Below are positions 15,943 to 23,327 of a DNA stretch of 28,181 nucleotides, one piece after another (the stretch's first letter is position 1; every line of letters starts with the position of its first letter). The notes beneath the pieces were generated by a model. That model searched no databases. It was not told the DNA's origin and saw nothing but the letters and a program-made list of their open reading frames with translations. Source of the DNA: Hyphomonadaceae bacterium. Lineage in GTDB: Bacteria; Pseudomonadota; Alphaproteobacteria; Caulobacterales; Hyphomonadaceae. Both the position numbers and the translations under genes were made by a program. The stretch spans positions 1 through 28,181 of the forward strand of contig JAUYSA010000267.1 of the NCBI GenBank assembly GCA_030696545.1. Reading direction: 5' to 3'.

Positions 15943-17078
15943 TGACCGCTAATAAGGAAAAAAAGGCGGCCAAGTCCCGCAAGAAGGTAATCGCCGCAAA
16001 TGGTCCGGCGGTTGAGGTGCTGTCGGGTCCGCGCATCGAGCCCAAGCGCGAAATCCTTAACATCGGCGTCATCGGCTATGGCTACTGGGGCCCGAACCTG
16101 GTCCGCAACTTCGCGGAACTCTCGGACGCGCGCGTCCACACGGTCGCCGACCTGAACCCGAAAGCACTGGAAGTCGTCAAGAAACGCTACCCCGCAACCA
16201 ACGTCACCACCGACGTCCAGGCGATGATCCGCGACCCGGAAATCGACGCTGTCGCCATCGCGACTCCGGTTTCGACCCACTTCTCGCTCGCCATGGCCGC
16301 CCTTAAAGCCGGCAAGCACGTCTGGCTCGAAAAGCCGATGACGGAAACCTCGATGCAGGCCCGCGCGCTGATCGAGGAAGCCAACAAGCGTGGCCTCACG
16401 CTGCATGTCGACCATACCTTCGTTTACACCGGCCCGGTGAAGAAGATGCGCGACATGGTTCAAGCCGGCGATCTCGGCAAGGTCCTTTATTACGACTCGA
16501 CCCGCATTAATCTCGGCCTGTTCCAGCGAGACGTTAACGTGATCGCCGACCTCGCCGTCCACGACTTCTCGATCCTCGACTATGTGTTCGAGCAGCACCC
16601 CGTCGCCGTTTCCGCCTCTGGCATCAATCACTACCCGGGAACGCCGGAAAACCTGGCCTTCATCACTCTGTTTTATGAAACCGGCTTCATCGCCCACGTT
16701 AACGTATCGTGGCTGGCGCCCGTGAAAGTGCGCTCAATCCTGATCGGCGGCACCGAAAAGATGATCACTTTCGACGAACTTCAACCGTCCGAGAAACTGA
16801 AAATCTACGACAAGGGCGTATCGTTCACGGATGACCCGGCGAAGATCAATGAAATGCGTGTCGGCTATCGCGCCGGCGACATGTGGGCGCCGAAGGTCGA
16901 CAGCTCCGAAGCGCTGCTCGTCGAGGGCAAGCACTTCGTTGACTGCATCCGCACCGGCAAGACCCCGATCTCGAATGGCGAGTTCGGGTTCCGCATGGTC
17001 GAGCTGATCGAAGCCGCCACTGCCTCCATGCGGGGCCGCGGCGAAACCATTCACCTCCCCCGTAAATCGAGCAAGTGA
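15942..17078 (+). CDS. Gfo/Idh/MocA family sugar-nucleotide dehydrogenase
   Basis: A 378-aa NAD(P)-dependent oxidoreductase. The Rossmann motif GYGYWG is at 45-50, the EKP catalytic motif with Lys131 is at 130-132, and DLAVHD with Asp203 and His207 is in the C-terminal half. In similar gene neighbourhoods such enzymes oxidise C3 of a nucleotide sugar to a ketone for transamination. It is not a close match to WlbA/WbpB in the N-terminal motif, so UDP-GlcNAcA chemistry should not be assumed. Residues 1-35 are a Lys/Ala-rich extension before the Rossmann fold, absent from most family members. The start overlaps the upstream stop by one base; DegT-1 follows after 11 nt. Confidence 0.88.
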   Translation: MTANKEKKAAKSRKKVIAANGPAVEVLSGPRIEPKREILNIGVIGYGYWGPNLVRNFAELSDARVHTVADLNPKALEVVKKRYPATNVTTDVQAMIRDPEIDAVAIATPVSTHFSLAMAALKAGKHVWLEKPMTETSMQARALIEEANKRGLTLHVDHTFVYTGPVKKMRDMVQAGDLGKVLYYDSTRINLGLFQRDVNVIADLAVHDFSILDYVFEQHPVAVSASGINHYPGTPENLAFITLFYETGFIAHVNVSWLAPVKVRSILIGGTEKMITFDELQPSEKLKIYDKGVSFTDDPAKINEMRVGYRAGDMWAPKVDSSEALLVEGKHFVDCIRTGKTPISNGEFGFRMVELIEAATASMRGRGETIHLPRKSSK

Positions 17079-17089
17079 GCTAAGCCACC

Positions 17090-18208
17090 ATGGGCGTCCC
17101 GTTCGTCGACCTCAAAGCGCAGTACCATTCCATCAAGGCGGAAATTGACGCCGCCCTGATCGGCACGATGGAATCTTGCGCTTTCACGCTGGGGCCGGAA
17201 GTCGCCCAGCTCGAGAAGGACTTCGCAGTTTACGCCGGCACGAGCTTCGCCGCTGGCGTCAACAATGGCACGTCCGCCCTGCACCTCGCTCTTCTCGCCG
17301 CCGGCGTCGGCCCGGGCGATGAAGTGATCACGGTTCCCTTCACCTTCATCGCTTCTGCCTCGGCCATCCACTACACGGGCGCAAAGCCGGTGTTCGTGGA
17401 TATCGATCCCGTCACCTTCACGATGGACCCGGCCGCGATCGAGGCCGCCATCACCCCGCGCACCAAAGCCATCGTCCCGGTCCACCTGTTCGGCCAGATG
17501 GCCGACATGGAGCCGATCATGGCGATCGCGAAAAAGCACAACCTGTTCGTGCTGGAAGACGCCGCCCAGGCTCACGGTGCCGAATACAACGGCAAGCGCG
17601 CCGGCTCGTTCGGCGACGCGACCGGCTTCTCATTCTATCCTGGCAAGAACATGGGCGCGGCTGGCGAAGGCGGCATGACCGTCACCCCGCACGCAGAGAT
17701 CAACCGCAAGGTCCGCATGCTGCGCGACTGGGGCACCGAGAAGAAATATCACCACGAGATCATCGGCTACAACATGCGCCTGGAAGGTATCCAGGGCGCG
17801 GTGCTTCGCGTGAAACTGAAATACATCGAGAAGTGGACCGAGATGCGCCGCGACGCAGCCGCCCGCTACAAGTCGATGTTTGACGGCACGGGCGTGGCAA
17901 CGCCGGTGGCGCTCGATAATCGCCGCCACGTCTATCACATCTACGCCGTCCGCACGAACGATCGTGCGCGCTGGATCGAAGAACTGAACAAGAAGGGCAT
18001 CCAGACGGGAATCCACTACCCCTTCCCGCTGCACACCCTGAAGGCCTTCGACTTCCTGGGCTACAAGCAGGGCCAGTTCCCGCATTCAGAAAAGGCCGCA
18101 GCCGAAGTTCTGTCGCTGCCGATGTATCCTGAACTGACTGCTGTCCAGCAGGAAGAAGTGGTCGCCGCGGTGGCCGCACTTCAAAAGGATGCGCGGCAAA
18201 CGGCGTAG
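17090..18208 (+). CDS. DegT/DnrJ/EryC1 family sugar aminotransferase (copy 1)
   Basis: A 372-aa PLP enzyme that transaminates a keto sugar nucleotide. The PLP-binding Lys is Lys186 in SFYPGKNMGAAGEGG, the ring-stacking/Asp region is VLEDAAQAHGAE (154-165), and GTSALHLAL lies at 60-68. The opening VPFVDLKAQY is typical of 3-aminotransferases of the WbpE/WlbC and FdtB/QdtB kind. With the dehydrogenase and acetyltransferase just upstream it would give a 3-acetamido sugar. The substrate is inferred. A 26-nt exact identity with copy 2 occurs at 17390-17415. The gene is followed by a strong hairpin at 18219-18243. Confidence 0.93.
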   Translation: MGVPFVDLKAQYHSIKAEIDAALIGTMESCAFTLGPEVAQLEKDFAVYAGTSFAAGVNNGTSALHLALLAAGVGPGDEVITVPFTFIASASAIHYTGAKPVFVDIDPVTFTMDPAAIEAAITPRTKAIVPVHLFGQMADMEPIMAIAKKHNLFVLEDAAQAHGAEYNGKRAGSFGDATGFSFYPGKNMGAAGEGGMTVTPHAEINRKVRMLRDWGTEKKYHHEIIGYNMRLEGIQGAVLRVKLKYIEKWTEMRRDAAARYKSMFDGTGVATPVALDNRRHVYHIYAVRTNDRARWIEELNKKGIQTGIHYPFPLHTLKAFDFLGYKQGQFPHSEKAAAEVLSLPMYPELTAVQQEEVVAAVAALQKDARQTA

Positions 18209-18218
18209 TATTGAATAC

Positions 18219-18243
18219 GGGGCCGTCGCCATGCGGCGGCCCC
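18219..18243 (+). terminator. strong intergenic hairpin inside the glycan operon
   Basis: An 11-bp stem, GGGGCCGTCGC (18219-18229) with GCGGCGGCCCC (18233-18243), with one G-T pair and a 3-nt loop CAT. It starts 10 nt after the aminotransferase stop and ends 44 nt before the next ATG. There is no T-tract, so it may be an attenuator, a processing or mRNA-stability element, or a Rho-assisted terminator that splits the operon. Confidence 0.6.
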
Positions 18244-18287
18244 ACGGACAGACACAAAAGCATAGGTAGATTTCGGGTGTTGGGACG

Positions 18288-19265
18288 ATGAAGATCGAAG
18301 GCGCAAAAATCCTGGTGACCGGCGGAGCCGGCCTCATCGGCTCCACCACGATCGACCAGTTGCTCGCCAATGAGAGCCCAGCCGAGATCGTCATCCTCGA
18401 CAACATGTCGCGTGGCACGACCCGCAACCTCGAGAATGCGCTTAAGGACAAGCGCGTGAAGCTCGTCCAGGGCGACATCCGCGATAAGGACCTTGTTTAC
18501 AAAGTCACGGAAGGCATGGACGCGGTCATCCACATGGCCGCCATCCGCATCACGGCCTGCGCCGCCGATCCGCGCGAAGCCATGGAAGTCATGAACGACG
18601 GCACGTTCAACGTCATCGACGCGGCCCACAGGGCCGGCGTGAAGAAGGTGCTCGCCGCCTCTTCCGCCTCGATCCTTGGCCTCGCTGACTCGTTCCCGAC
18701 GACCGAAGATCACCACCCCTACAACAACCGCACCTGGTACGGCGCTTCGAAGATCATGCTCGAAGGCCTCCTGCGCTCGTACAACGACATGTACGGCCTG
18801 AACTATGTCGCGATGCGCTATTTCAACGTCTATGGCCCGCGCATGGACGTCGAAGGCAAATATACCGAAGTGCTCGTCCGCTGGGTCCAGCGCATCAGCG
18901 CGGGCACGCCGCCACTGATCCTTGGCGACGGCAAGACATCGATGGACTTCATCTACATCGAGGATCTCGCCCGCGCGAACGTCCTCGGCCTCAAGTCAGA
19001 CGCCACCGACGAAGTCTTCCACATCGCCTCGGGTGTCGAAACCTCGCTCAGCGAACTTGCCGCCACGACCATGAAGGTCATGGGCGCGCCGAAGGACATG
19101 GTTCCCGAATACGGCCCCGAGCGCAAAGTGAACGCCGTCTCGCGTCGCCTGTCCTCGACCGAAAAAGCCGAGCGCCTGCTTGGCTTCAAGGCCGAAGTCA
19201 GCCTCGAGGAAGGCGTCCGCCGCTTCGTCCAATGGTGGGAAGCCAACAAGGATCGGTTCAACTGA
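18288..19265 (+). CDS. NAD-dependent epimerase/dehydratase (extended SDR)
   Basis: A 325-aa nucleotide-sugar SDR. The NAD motif TGGAGLIG is at residues 11-18, Ser126 lies in ASSASILG, and Tyr151/Lys155 lie in YGASK. The Ser-Tyr-Lys arrangement is that of 4-epimerases of the GalE type rather than the T-D/E-E set of 4,6-dehydratases, although SASILG replaces the common SATVYG. It could epimerise C4 of UDP-glucose or UDP-GlcNAc. The ATG has GGGA 2-3 nt away with a further G-rich stretch upstream, so initiation signals are unremarkable. Its TGA overlaps the next ATG (TGATG), coupling it to aminotransferase 2. Confidence 0.88.
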   Translation: MKIEGAKILVTGGAGLIGSTTIDQLLANESPAEIVILDNMSRGTTRNLENALKDKRVKLVQGDIRDKDLVYKVTEGMDAVIHMAAIRITACAADPREAMEVMNDGTFNVIDAAHRAGVKKVLAASSASILGLADSFPTTEDHHPYNNRTWYGASKIMLEGLLRSYNDMYGLNYVAMRYFNVYGPRMDVEGKYTEVLVRWVQRISAGTPPLILGDGKTSMDFIYIEDLARANVLGLKSDATDEVFHIASGVETSLSELAATTMKVMGAPKDMVPEYGPERKVNAVSRRLSSTEKAERLLGFKAEVSLEEGVRRFVQWWEANKDRFN

Positions 19266-20404
19266 TGATCCCGATTATCAAACCTGTGATGGACCAGCGC
19301 GAGGCGGACGCCGCTTCGCGCGTCATCCTGTCCGGCTGGATCACGCAAGGTCCCGAAGTCGCGGCCTTCGAGAAGGAATTCGCAGAGTTCGTCGGCGCTG
19401 AATACGCGGCGGCGGTATCCAACTGCACGACCGGCCTGCACCTAGCCCTTCTCGTCGCCGGTGTCGGTCCGGGCGATGAAGTGATAACAGTCAGCCATTC
19501 CTATATCGCGACGGCGAACTCCATCCGCTACTGCGGCGCCGACCCTGTGTTCGTGGATATCGATCCCGTCACTTTCAACATGGACCCAGCACTGATCGAG
19601 CCGGCGATCACAGCGAAAACTAAGGCGATCCTCGTCGTTCACCAGATGGGCCTGCCCTGCGATCTGGCGCAGATCGTCGCCATCGCCCACAAGCACAACC
19701 TGAAAGTGATCGAGGATGCGGCGTGCGCCGCCGGCTCCGAGATCAAGTGGAACGGCGAATGGGAAAAGATCGGCCGCGTCCGTGGCGACGCCGCCGTATT
19801 CTCGTTCCATCCACGCAAGATCATGTCGACCGGCGACGGCGGTATGCTCACCACGCCGCACGCCGACTGGGCCGCCAAGTTCAAGCTGCTGCGCCAACAC
19901 GGCATGAGCGTGCCGGATACAGTGCGCCATGGCTCGAATAAGGTGATCTTCGAGACACATCCGGTCATGGGCTACAACTATCGCCTGACCGACATCCAGG
20001 CTGCCGTCGGCCGTGAACAGCTCAAGCGCCTGCCGGGCATCGTCGCCCGCCGCCGCGAGATCGGTGACGTTTACCGCTCGCTGCTGGGGTCGGCGCAATG
20101 GCTGACGCTTCCCCACGAACCGGCCTATGCACGTTCCAACTGGCAGAGCTTCTCCGTAAGGCTGCCCGATCACAGCGATCAACGCGCAGTGATGCAAACC
20201 TTGCTCGACGCTGGAGTCTCCGCTCGCCGTGGCATCATGTGCGCTCACCGCGAGGATGTTTATTCCGGAACGCCACTGCGCACGCCTCTCCCCCACTCGG
20301 AAGCCGCCCAGGACAAGGTGATCATTCTGCCGCTCTATCCGCAGATGACCGATGGCGACATCAAAACGGTGGCTTCCACACTCAAGCAAGCGACCGCAGC
20401 ATGA
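19265..20404 (+). CDS. DegT/DnrJ/EryC1 family sugar aminotransferase (copy 2)
   Basis: A 379-aa PLP-dependent sugar aminotransferase. The catalytic Lys is Lys185 in FSFHPRKIMSTGDGG and the acidic PLP contact is in VIEDAACAAGSE (148-159). The start MIPIIKPVMD and GWITQGPEV resemble the perosamine-synthetase and PglE-type 4-aminotransferases. The ATG at 19265 shares a base with the upstream TGA; a reading from 19232 inside the epimerase is rejected. Together with the NeuD-like acetyltransferase at 22504 it could form a 4-acetamido sugar such as N-acetylperosamine, but no GDP-mannose 4,6-dehydratase is in the window. It is followed by the exporter permease with an ATGA overlap. Confidence 0.92.
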   Translation: MIPIIKPVMDQREADAASRVILSGWITQGPEVAAFEKEFAEFVGAEYAAAVSNCTTGLHLALLVAGVGPGDEVITVSHSYIATANSIRYCGADPVFVDIDPVTFNMDPALIEPAITAKTKAILVVHQMGLPCDLAQIVAIAHKHNLKVIEDAACAAGSEIKWNGEWEKIGRVRGDAAVFSFHPRKIMSTGDGGMLTTPHADWAAKFKLLRQHGMSVPDTVRHGSNKVIFETHPVMGYNYRLTDIQAAVGREQLKRLPGIVARRREIGDVYRSLLGSAQWLTLPHEPAYARSNWQSFSVRLPDHSDQRAVMQTLLDAGVSARRGIMCAHREDVYSGTPLRTPLPHSEAAQDKVIILPLYPQMTDGDIKTVASTLKQATAA

Positions 20405-21309
20405 CCGCTCACATTCCCACCACCGACGAAGCTGCGATTGTGGCCGCTGCGACGACACCTGCCGCGGGCATGCGCTCACGCACCAGCGAGCATCTGACAA
20501 GAATCGGCCCTAACCGTGGATTGTTCGACCTCGACCTCGATCTTGTCTGGCGATATCGCGGACTGCTCGTGACGCTGGTCAAGCGCGATATCATGGTGCT
20601 CTACCGACAGGCCGCCCTCGGTGTGGCCTGGGCCGTGATCCAGCCCATCTTTGCGGTGCTGATCTTCACGATCGTCTTCGGAATGGTGGCCAAATTGCCA
20701 ACGCCCGGAAATGTTCCTTATCCGGTGTTTGCGTTCGCCGCGATCCTGCCATGGACCTACTTCGCCGAGGCGGTGCGCCGTGGATCGACCAGCCTCGTCA
20801 ACGAGGCCGAGCTGGTGAAGAAGGTTTATTTTCCGCGGTTGATTCTTCCACTGGCCAGCACGATCGCGCCACTCGTGGATTTCGTTATCAGCTTCTGCGT
20901 GCTGATTGTGATCATGTTGCTCTATGGTGTTATGCCAACTTGGCATCTTCTCGCCGTGCCGCCGCTGCTGGTGATCGCCGCTACTCTCGCCCTGTCGGTT
21001 AGCATGTGGCTGGGCCCGATAAACGTACGCTATCGCGACGTGAAGCATACCCTCACCTTTTTGCTACAGATCTGGATGTATGCATCACCCGTCGTCTATT
21101 CGTTTCAGATGATACCCGACGAATGGAAGTGGGCTTACGCGCTAAACCCGATGGTCGGCGTTATAGAGGGCTTCCGCTGGGCTGTGTTCGGCCAAGGCAA
21201 TCCCGACATCATCGCCATGAGCATTGGGGGAGCATTGATGCTACTATTACTGTTCGGCGGTCTTGTGTTCTTCAAACGCATGGAACGCTCTTTCGCGGAT
21301 CTCATCTGA
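20401..21309 (+). CDS. wzm: ABC-2 type polysaccharide exporter permease (Wzm-like)
   Basis: A 302-aa inner-membrane protein. About 55 hydrophilic N-terminal residues precede hydrophobic segments. LVKRDIMVLYRQAALGVAWAVIQPI is split here as the amphipathic interface helix followed by the first membrane segment, as in Wzm/KpsM/TagG transporters. YRDVKHTLTFLLQIWMYASPVVY, seen at about 215-240, is the conserved family segment before the last membrane helices. It would form the channel that moves an undecaprenyl-linked O-chain or related glycan to the periplasm. Start ATG 20401 overlaps the upstream TGA (ATGA) and its own TGA overlaps the ATPase ATG (TGATG), so the two subunits are translationally linked. 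Confidence 0.92.
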   Translation: MTAHIPTTDEAAIVAAATTPAAGMRSRTSEHLTRIGPNRGLFDLDLDLVWRYRGLLVTLVKRDIMVLYRQAALGVAWAVIQPIFAVLIFTIVFGMVAKLPTPGNVPYPVFAFAAILPWTYFAEAVRRGSTSLVNEAELVKKVYFPRLILPLASTIAPLVDFVISFCVLIVIMLLYGVMPTWHLLAVPPLLVIAATLALSVSMWLGPINVRYRDVKHTLTFLLQIWMYASPVVYSFQMIPDEWKWAYALNPMVGVIEGFRWAVFGQGNPDIIAMSIGGALMLLLLFGGLVFFKRMERSFADLI

Positions 21310-22520
21310 TGACTGACATTGCAATCAAGGCAACTGGCCTCGGCAAGAAATACAAGCTTGGCGCAATGGGCTCGCAGCACGACTCGGTGCGCGACATGTT
21401 CACCGCAGCTTTTCGCAGGAAAGCCGGTGGTGAGGCTTCCGGCGAATTCTGGGCCCTTCGTAATGCCAGCTTTGAGATCAAGCGCGGCGAAAACGTCGGC
21501 ATCATCGGACTCAATGGCGCGGGAAAATCGACGCTCCTGAAGGTGCTGTCGCAGATCGTCACTCCGACCGAAGGTACAGCAGAGATCACAGGCCGTCTCG
21601 GCGCCCTACTTGAAGTCGGCACGGGGTTCCATCAGGAGCTGACTGGCCGCGAGAATGTCTATCTCTATGGCTCGATTCTCGGCATGAGCCGCGATGAGAT
21701 CGCCAGCAAATTCGATCAGATCATCGCCTTCTCCGAGATCGAGAAATTCATCGACACGCCAGTGAAGCGTTATTCGAGCGGCATGTATGTGCGGCTTGCC
21801 TTCTCCGTCGCCGCCCACCTCGATCCCGACATCCTGCTGCTGGATGAAGTGCTGGCCGTCGGCGACTTTTCATTTCAAAGAAAATGTATCGACCTTGCAA
21901 AGTCTCTCGAACGCCGCGGATCTACCATCCTGTTTGTGTCGCACAACATGTTCTCGATCAAAACGATGTGCCCTCGCGTAATCTACTTGCGGAAAGGCGA
22001 AGTGGTGTTCGACGGTCCGACCGATGAAGGCCTACGCCTTTACGAGGAAAACACGCGGCTTGAAGCGCTGCCCTGGTTCCGGTCGACGGAAAAGCCGCCA
22101 GTGAGCATAACGAATGTCGAGCTCCTTACCGAAGATGGACAGCCGAGGTCTATGTTCGACTTTGGCGAGCGGCTTCGAATGCGCATTTCCTATAAGACAA
22201 CCCGGCCGATCGAGGCACCTCACTTCGTTTGCACGATCAAACGTTCCGACGAACTGCTTTGCTGCAACTACAGCAGCTGGGGCGATGGAGCCCAGATCGG
22301 CCGTATCGACGGCGAGGGTGTGATTGACGTCCTGGCACCTGCACTGAGCCTGGTTTCAGACCGTTACGCAGTTGATATTCTTGTACGCGAGAACAACACC
22401 GGCGCGATCGTTGCCGCTCAGTCTGGCCCCACCTTCCACCTGCGCCACGAAGTCTTCGACCCGTCAGACTTTGGCGTATTCCACCAAACGGCGCACTGGT
22501 CTCATGACAACGCCGTCTAA
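21309..22520 (+). CDS. wzt: ABC transporter ATPase with Wzt-like glycan-recognition C-terminal domain
   Basis: A 403-aa protein. Residues 1-245 are an ABC ATPase with Walker A GLNGAGKST (67-75), signature YSSGM (155-159), Walker B ILLLDE (175-180) and switch His212. LLEVGTGFHQELTGRENVYL is typical of O-antigen and teichoic acid exporters. Residues 262-385 form a separate beta-rich domain like the Wzt C-terminal carbohydrate-binding module, which in known systems recognises the modified non-reducing end of the finished chain before export. That points to an ABC-dependent rather than Wzy-dependent pathway. It overlaps the permease by one base and the acetyltransferase by 17 nt. Confidence 0.94.
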   Translation: MTDIAIKATGLGKKYKLGAMGSQHDSVRDMFTAAFRRKAGGEASGEFWALRNASFEIKRGENVGIIGLNGAGKSTLLKVLSQIVTPTEGTAEITGRLGALLEVGTGFHQELTGRENVYLYGSILGMSRDEIASKFDQIIAFSEIEKFIDTPVKRYSSGMYVRLAFSVAAHLDPDILLLDEVLAVGDFSFQRKCIDLAKSLERRGSTILFVSHNMFSIKTMCPRVIYLRKGEVVFDGPTDEGLRLYEENTRLEALPWFRSTEKPPVSITNVELLTEDGQPRSMFDFGERLRMRISYKTTRPIEAPHFVCTIKRSDELLCCNYSSWGDGAQIGRIDGEGVIDVLAPALSLVSDRYAVDILVRENNTGAIVAAQSGPTFHLRHEVFDPSDFGVFHQTAHWSHDNAV

Positions 22521-23184
22521 AGCACCCCGGGGCGCCCCACCACTGCTGCTTGTTGCCGCTGGCGGCCTAGCACGCGAGGTTCTCGCCATGGTGCATGCGC
22601 ACGCTCTTTACGATGTCATCGGCTTTATCGACGACTCCCCTGCACTCGCCAATCAGACGATCGACGGGGTCCGGGTGCTGGGATCGAGCGAGATAATAAC
22701 GACCTATACGGAAGCGCAAATACTAGTCTGCGCTGGACGAGGCGCTGTGCGTGAAAGGATCGTAACACGCTTCGAATTGCTTGATGTCTCTCCCGCACGA
22801 TTTGCCACTGCCGTTCATCCGTCAGTGGAGATCCCCGACGGCTGCCACGTCGGCGCTGGATCGATCGTACTCGGCGGCGTCGTAATGACGACGGCGGTAA
22901 CGTTGGGCCGACACGTCGTCGTCATGCCAAATGTCACGCTGACTCACGACTGCCGCCTGCAGGACTACGCGACGGTGTGCGCCGGCGTCACCCTCGGTGG
23001 GAAAGTCGAGATTGGACACGCAGCTTATGTGGGAATGAACGCGTCCGTTCGCGAAGGCGTGACCGTGAGATCCAATGCGACGCTGGGCATGGGTTCAGTA
23101 CTGCTGACTGACGCTGGTCCGCATGAAACTTGGGTTGGTGCGCCTGCGCGCCCCTTGCCGCCCAAGAAAACGATCGAGCAGTAA
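22504..23184 (+). CDS. NeuD/PglD/PerB-like sugar N-acetyltransferase
   Basis: A 226-aa protein. The N-terminal PglD-type nucleotide-sugar-binding subdomain begins LLLVAAGGLAREVL (14-27). From about residue 105 there is a left-handed beta-helix of hexapeptide repeats. His148 in THDC matches the catalytic base of PglD/NeuD enzymes, so the protein should be active. These enzymes acetylate the 4-amino group of nucleotide sugars (UDP- or GDP-linked), or O-acetylate sialic acid. The 4-aminotransferase-like gene three genes upstream is the natural partner. The ATG at 22504 lies inside the end of the ATPase gene, giving a 17-nt overlap; a reading from 22372 is rejected. Confidence 0.88.
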   Translation: MTTPSKAPRGAPPLLLVAAGGLAREVLAMVHAHALYDVIGFIDDSPALANQTIDGVRVLGSSEIITTYTEAQILVCAGRGAVRERIVTRFELLDVSPARFATAVHPSVEIPDGCHVGAGSIVLGGVVMTTAVTLGRHVVVMPNVTLTHDCRLQDYATVCAGVTLGGKVEIGHAAYVGMNASVREGVTVRSNATLGMGSVLLTDAGPHETWVGAPARPLPPKKTIEQ

Positions 23185-23273
23185 GACAGAATGTGCATTG
23201 ACCGTGGGAGTCAACGCAACGCGGGTGCCGTTCATCGTAAGCAGAAATTGCGGCTTGGTCCATGTCATGATGT

Positions 23274-23283
23274 CCGTTAACGG
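23274..23283. repeat. perfect palindrome CCGTTAACGG upstream of the glycosyltransferase gene
   Basis: A 10-bp perfect palindrome located 45 nt before the likely glycosyltransferase start, in the 143-nt gap after the NeuD-like gene. It may be an operator. It contains a TTAAC core but no second CtrA half at the right spacing. Confidence 0.3.
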
Positions 23284-23327
23284 TCGAAGTATACCACGTG
23301 TACGAAGCACTTCCCGGGTCGAACAGG

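Noticed and set aside
15939..16697. 252-codon minus-strand open frame opposite the Gfo/Idh/MocA gene
   Set aside because: It is an antisense shadow with no family resemblance; the plus-strand gene carries all expected motifs.
17760..18716. 318-codon minus-strand open frame spanning DegT-1 and the epimerase
   Set aside because: It crosses two real genes and the intergenic hairpin. The sequence is low-complexity and Arg/Gly-rich.
19442..20500. 352-codon minus-strand open frame opposite aminotransferase 2
   Set aside because: It covers a well-supported PLP enzyme gene, has no recognisable domain, and runs across the next gene junction.
23295..23300. CACGTG hexamer as a regulatory site
   Set aside because: A six-base palindrome is expected by chance in a window this size and overlaps a possible GTG start.
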